Shown here: piece after piece, positions 4,407 to 7,139 of the stretch
How positions within the stretch are numbered: position 1 is the stretch's first letter
How the letters are laid out: each line of letters starts with the position of its first letter
Source: an uncultured Rhodospirillales bacterium
Lineage (GTDB): Bacteria > Pseudomonadota > Alphaproteobacteria > Acetobacterales > Acetobacteraceae
Reading direction: 5' to 3'
Assembly: GCA_903904805.1 (NCBI GenBank)
Contig: CAIVDX010000723.1
Coordinates: 1 to 7,139, forward strand
DNA length: 7,139 nucleotides
Position numbers and translations under genes: made by a program
The notes under the pieces: generated by a model
Databases searched by the model: none
What the model was told of the DNA's origin: nothing
What the model saw: only the letters and a program-made list of their open reading frames with translations

Positions 4407-7139
4407 TTAAACCCGGCGCAAATCCAGTGTTCTCGGCAGCTCCGCTGATGACTGCGCCATCGGCGGCGCCATTTCACCAATGCCGTGGCCGAACGGCCAG
4501 AAGCGCGAGCGACGACGGCTCTCCGCCTCACCGGCATTCACCGGGAACACCTGCGAGCCCAAACCGCCGGGATGCACCACATGGTATGTCATGCCGCCGA
4601 TCGCGCGGCCATTCCAGCTGTCATACAGGTCGAAGACCAGATGCGGCTGGGCTGGCACCGTCGGGTGCAGCGCGCTGGGTGGCGCCCAGGCCTTGAAGCG
4701 AACACCGCCGACATACTCGCCAGCCACTCCGGTGTCGGTCATCGGCACCGCGGCTCCGTTGCAGCTGAGGATGTAGCGCTCCGGCGACAGGCCCTGCACG
4801 CGCACCTGCAGACGCTCGACCGAGCTGTCGACATAGCGCGCGGTGCCCGATCCAGTGGCCTCCTCGCCGAGCACGTGCCAAGGCTCCAGCGCGTGCTTCA
4901 ACTCGATCTTCATGCCACGCACGGTGATCTCGCCGACCAGCGGAAAGCGGAACGCGATGTGCGGCGCGAACCAGGCGGGATCGATGGTCGCACCGCGACC
5001 GTTGAGCTCCTCGATCGCGTCGCGGAAATCCTGCTCGACATACCAGGGCAGCATGAAGTCATCGTGCAGACGCGTGCCCCAGCGGATCAGCCGGCGCTCA
5101 TACGGGTGCTCCCAAAAGCTGGCGAGCGCTGAGCGCATCAGCAGCGCCTGCGCCACGCTCATGCGCGCATCCGGCGGCATCTCGGCGGCACGATATTCGA
5201 CCAGGCCCAGCCGCCCTGCGCCGCCCTCGGGCGTGTAGAGCTTGTCGATACAGAACTCGGTGCGATGGGTATTGCCGGTCATGTCGACCAGGATGTTGCG
5301 AAACACCCGGTCCACCACCCAGGGCGGCATCTCCTGGCCACCCTTCACCTGGCTGAAAGCCAGTTCCAGCTCGGCCACGGCGTCGCCGCGGGCCTCATCG
5401 ACGCGCGGATGCTGGCTGGTCGGCCCGATGAACAGGCCGCTGAAGAGGTACGAAAGGCCGGGATGGTTGTGCCAGAAGCCGAGCAGTGACTTCAGCAGGT
5501 CCGGCCGGCGCAGGAACGGGCTCTCAGCCGGAGTGGACGCGCCCATCACGATGTGATTGCCACCGCCGGTGCCGACATGGCGGCCATCCAGCATGAACTT
5601 CTCGGCCACTAAACCCTCGCGCCGGGCGGCATCGTAGAGTTGTTCGGTGCGCTCGACCTGCTCGGCGAAGCTGGTCATCGGGTGGATGTTCACCTCGATC
5701 ACGCCCGGATCGGGAGTGACTGAGAAATGCAGCAGGCGTGGATCGCGCGGCGGCAGATAGCCCTCGAGGATCACCTTTCGGCCAACCTCCTGCGCCGTCT
5801 GCTCGACCGCGGCGGTGAGATCCAACCAATCCTCGGCCGTGTAGAGCGGCGGGAAAAAGACATGCAGCTTGCCGTCACGCGATTCCACCGTCAGCGCGGT
5901 ACGCACCGTGTTCAGCGCCTCCTGGCTGGTGACCAGCGGCAGTTCCTGCGGCATTGGCTGATAGGGCGTGCCGGGTGGCAGCGGTGCTGGATGGCGCGTC
6001 ATCAGGCGCGACTGCGGCGGTCGGGCGCGCAGCATATCCCAGCTCGGCAGTGTGCTGCGCGGGGCGAACGGATCGGGCTCGGTCTGTGCCTCGGCGAGCA
6101 GAATATCGGGATCAACCCAGGGCAGGCTGTCGAGCGGCAGGCGGAAACCCATCGGGCCGTCGCCGGGCAGCAGGAACATATGGCCGCCGCGGAAGAACCA
6201 CTCGCCAGACTGCCAGCGGCGCACGCCATCCTCGATCACCCGGCGCAGCGGCAGCACAGCACCGGCCTCGGCGTTCAGACCACCGGCATACAACCGCGCC
6301 AGACGGGCCCGCTCCAACGGATCGCGCAGCTTGGCATCCTCGACGATCACGTTCGCCGGCAGGCGATGCTCACGCCACAGATAATAATGAATGTCCTCAT
6401 AGGCCGGATTGACCAGGGCGGGGTCGATCTGCAGGCGCTCGGCAAGGCGCGCAGCGAAATCCAGCGCGTCCTTGGCAGTCGCGTTGTCGACATCCTCATC
6501 GGCGGCGAACAGGCCGGGATCGAGCCACACCGGCTCGCCATCCGCGCGCCAATGGGAATACAATGCAAATCGCGGCAGCGGCTCACCCGGATATTGCTTG
6601 CCCTGGGCATATTGCAGTGCCGACCCAGGCGACCACAGATCCACCAGCCGGCGCAGCAGGCGCCCGGCGTAGGCGCGCTTGGTAGGGCCGAGCGCGTCGA
6701 TCGTCCACTCGCCGGCGTCCTGGTCTGTGGCGGCAACGAACGTTGGCTCACCGCCCATCGTCAGGCGCATGGAATTCTTGTTCAGCCGCGCATCAGTGGC
6801 CGCCCCGGCGGCCAGAATGTCCTGCCATTGCTGGTCGGAATAAGGCTTGGTCACGCGCGGCGTCTCGCGCACACGCCGGACCGACATATGCACGTCGAAG
6901 CTGACCTCGCTCTCATCCACCAGGCCGGTGATCGGCGCTGCCGAGATCGGCTCGGGGCTTGCGGCGAGCGGGATATGGCCCTCCGCGGTGAGCAGACCGG
7001 AAGTGGCATCGAGCCCAATCCAGCCTGCACCGGGCAGATACACCTCGGCCCAGGCATGCAGATCGGTGAAATCCGCGGCGGGACCGGCCGGGCCCTCGAG
7101 CGGCGCGACATCGGCGACAAGCTGGATCAGGTAGCCAGA
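4407..7139 (-). CDS. Transglutaminase-DUF2126 (GS-like amidoligase) protein, 5' end off the right edge
   Basis: This frame is open from the window edge to a TAA at 4407-4409, giving 910 residues (complete family members run to about 1,100). A GTG at 7043 lies inside the transglutaminase core and is not the start. Residues 1-45 end that core: SGYLIQL (1-7), DLHAWAEVYLPG with catalytic His28, and GLDATSGL with Asp44. The catalytic Cys lies outside the window. A linker is followed by the DUF2126 region from about residue 122: MRLTMGGEPTF (124-134), GQ-like QGKQYPGEPLPRFAL, DPGVIEVNIHP (477-487), GTGGGNHIVMG (523-533), FWHNHPGLSYLFSGLFIGPT (555-574), RTEFCIDKLY (626-635) and VEYRAAEMPP (647-656). 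DUF2126 has been proposed to be a glutamine-synthetase-like amidoligase; the Glu- and His-containing motifs fit metal and ATP binding, but this is prediction. The C-terminus (about 780-910) is a beta-rich then basic tail (ESRRRSRF). It is first in this cluster, 101 bp before the ATP-grasp/alpha-E gene. Confidence 0.95.
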   Translation of the reverse strand, partial: SGYLIQLVADVAPLEGPAGPAADFTDLHAWAEVYLPGAGWIGLDATSGLLTAEGHIPLAASPEPISAAPITGLVDESEVSFDVHMSVRRVRETPRVTKPYSDQQWQDILAAGAATDARLNKNSMRLTMGGEPTFVAATDQDAGEWTIDALGPTKRAYAGRLLRRLVDLWSPGSALQYAQGKQYPGEPLPRFALYSHWRADGEPVWLDPGLFAADEDVDNATAKDALDFAARLAERLQIDPALVNPAYEDIHYYLWREHRLPANVIVEDAKLRDPLERARLARLYAGGLNAEAGAVLPLRRVIEDGVRRWQSGEWFFRGGHMFLLPGDGPMGFRLPLDSLPWVDPDILLAEAQTEPDPFAPRSTLPSWDMLRARPPQSRLMTRHPAPLPPGTPYQPMPQELPLVTSQEALNTVRTALTVESRDGKLHVFFPPLYTAEDWLDLTAAVEQTAQEVGRKVILEGYLPPRDPRLLHFSVTPDPGVIEVNIHPMTSFAEQVERTEQLYDAARREGLVAEKFMLDGRHVGTGGGNHIVMGASTPAESPFLRRPDLLKSLLGFWHNHPGLSYLFSGLFIGPTSQHPRVDEARGDAVAELELAFSQVKGGQEMPPWVVDRVFRNILVDMTGNTHRTEFCIDKLYTPEGGAGRLGLVEYRAAEMPPDARMSVAQALLMRSALASFWEHPYERRLIRWGTRLHDDFMLPWYVEQDFRDAIEELNGRGATIDPAWFAPHIAFRFPLVGEITVRGMKIELKHALEPWHVLGEEATGSGTARYVDSSVERLQVRVQGLSPERYILSCNGAAVPMTDTGVAGEYVGGVRFKAWAPPSALHPTVPAQPHLVFDLYDSWNGRAIGGMTYHVVHPGGLGSQVFPVNAGEAESRRRSRFWPFGHGIGEMAPPMAQSSAELPRTLDLRRV

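Noticed and set aside
7041..7043. GTG as the start of the DUF2126 gene
   Set aside because: The frame continues upstream to the window edge with transglutaminase motifs (SGYLIQL, DLHAW), so the GTG is an internal Val codon in the catalytic core.

Overview
The window is GC-rich and densely coding, and every gene I can support lies on the minus strand. Codon use, the protein families and the lack of spacing point to an alphaproteobacterium. A Rhodospirillales/Acetobacteraceae relative is my best guess, inferred from general character rather than from any marker gene. Both ends of the window cut through genes.

Layout in transcription order (right to left). (1) 7139-4407: the C-terminal 910 residues of a large protein. 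The end of a transglutaminase core, with its catalytic His and Asp, is followed by a complete DUF2126 region, a predicted glutamine-synthetase-like amidoligase. Its 5' end lies beyond the right edge. (2) 4406-4306: a 101-bp AT-rich spacer with three small back-to-back inverted repeats and an orphan AAGGAG ribosome-binding-like site. (3) 4305-1684: an 873-residue fusion of a circularly permuted ATP-grasp domain (DUF404/DUF407 type) with an alpha-E domain (DUF403 type). (4) 1687-797: a 296-residue stand-alone transglutaminase-like protein with an intact Cys-His-Asp triad, overlapping the previous gene by 4 bp (ATGA). (5) From about 678 to beyond the left edge: an EAL-domain protein, a predicted cyclic-di-GMP phosphodiesterase, with its hallmark residues present as far as the window shows.

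Genes 1, 3 and 4 form a recognised but functionally uncharacterised conserved cluster: transglutaminase-DUF2126, ATP-grasp/alpha-E and transglutaminase. Comparative genomics has proposed that it makes or attaches a peptide-like amide-linked product. The ATP-grasp and amidoligase domains would form the bonds, and the transglutaminase-fold domains would cleave or transfer them. No substrate is visible here, and the proteasome-like (Anbu-type) peptidase sometimes found nearby is not in this window. The EAL gene probably belongs to a separate cyclic-di-GMP signalling function.

The points most worth a second look are the anomalous start of the ATP-grasp/alpha-E gene (no ATG, a misplaced ribosome-binding site, and a C4 run where one base would restore an ATG start), the apparent loss of conserved ATP-grasp residues in that protein, and the hairpin-rich spacer, which looks like a dispersed repeat. 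No tRNA, rRNA, CRISPR array, insertion sequence or phage gene was seen, and there is no gene-free stretch above 300 bases.
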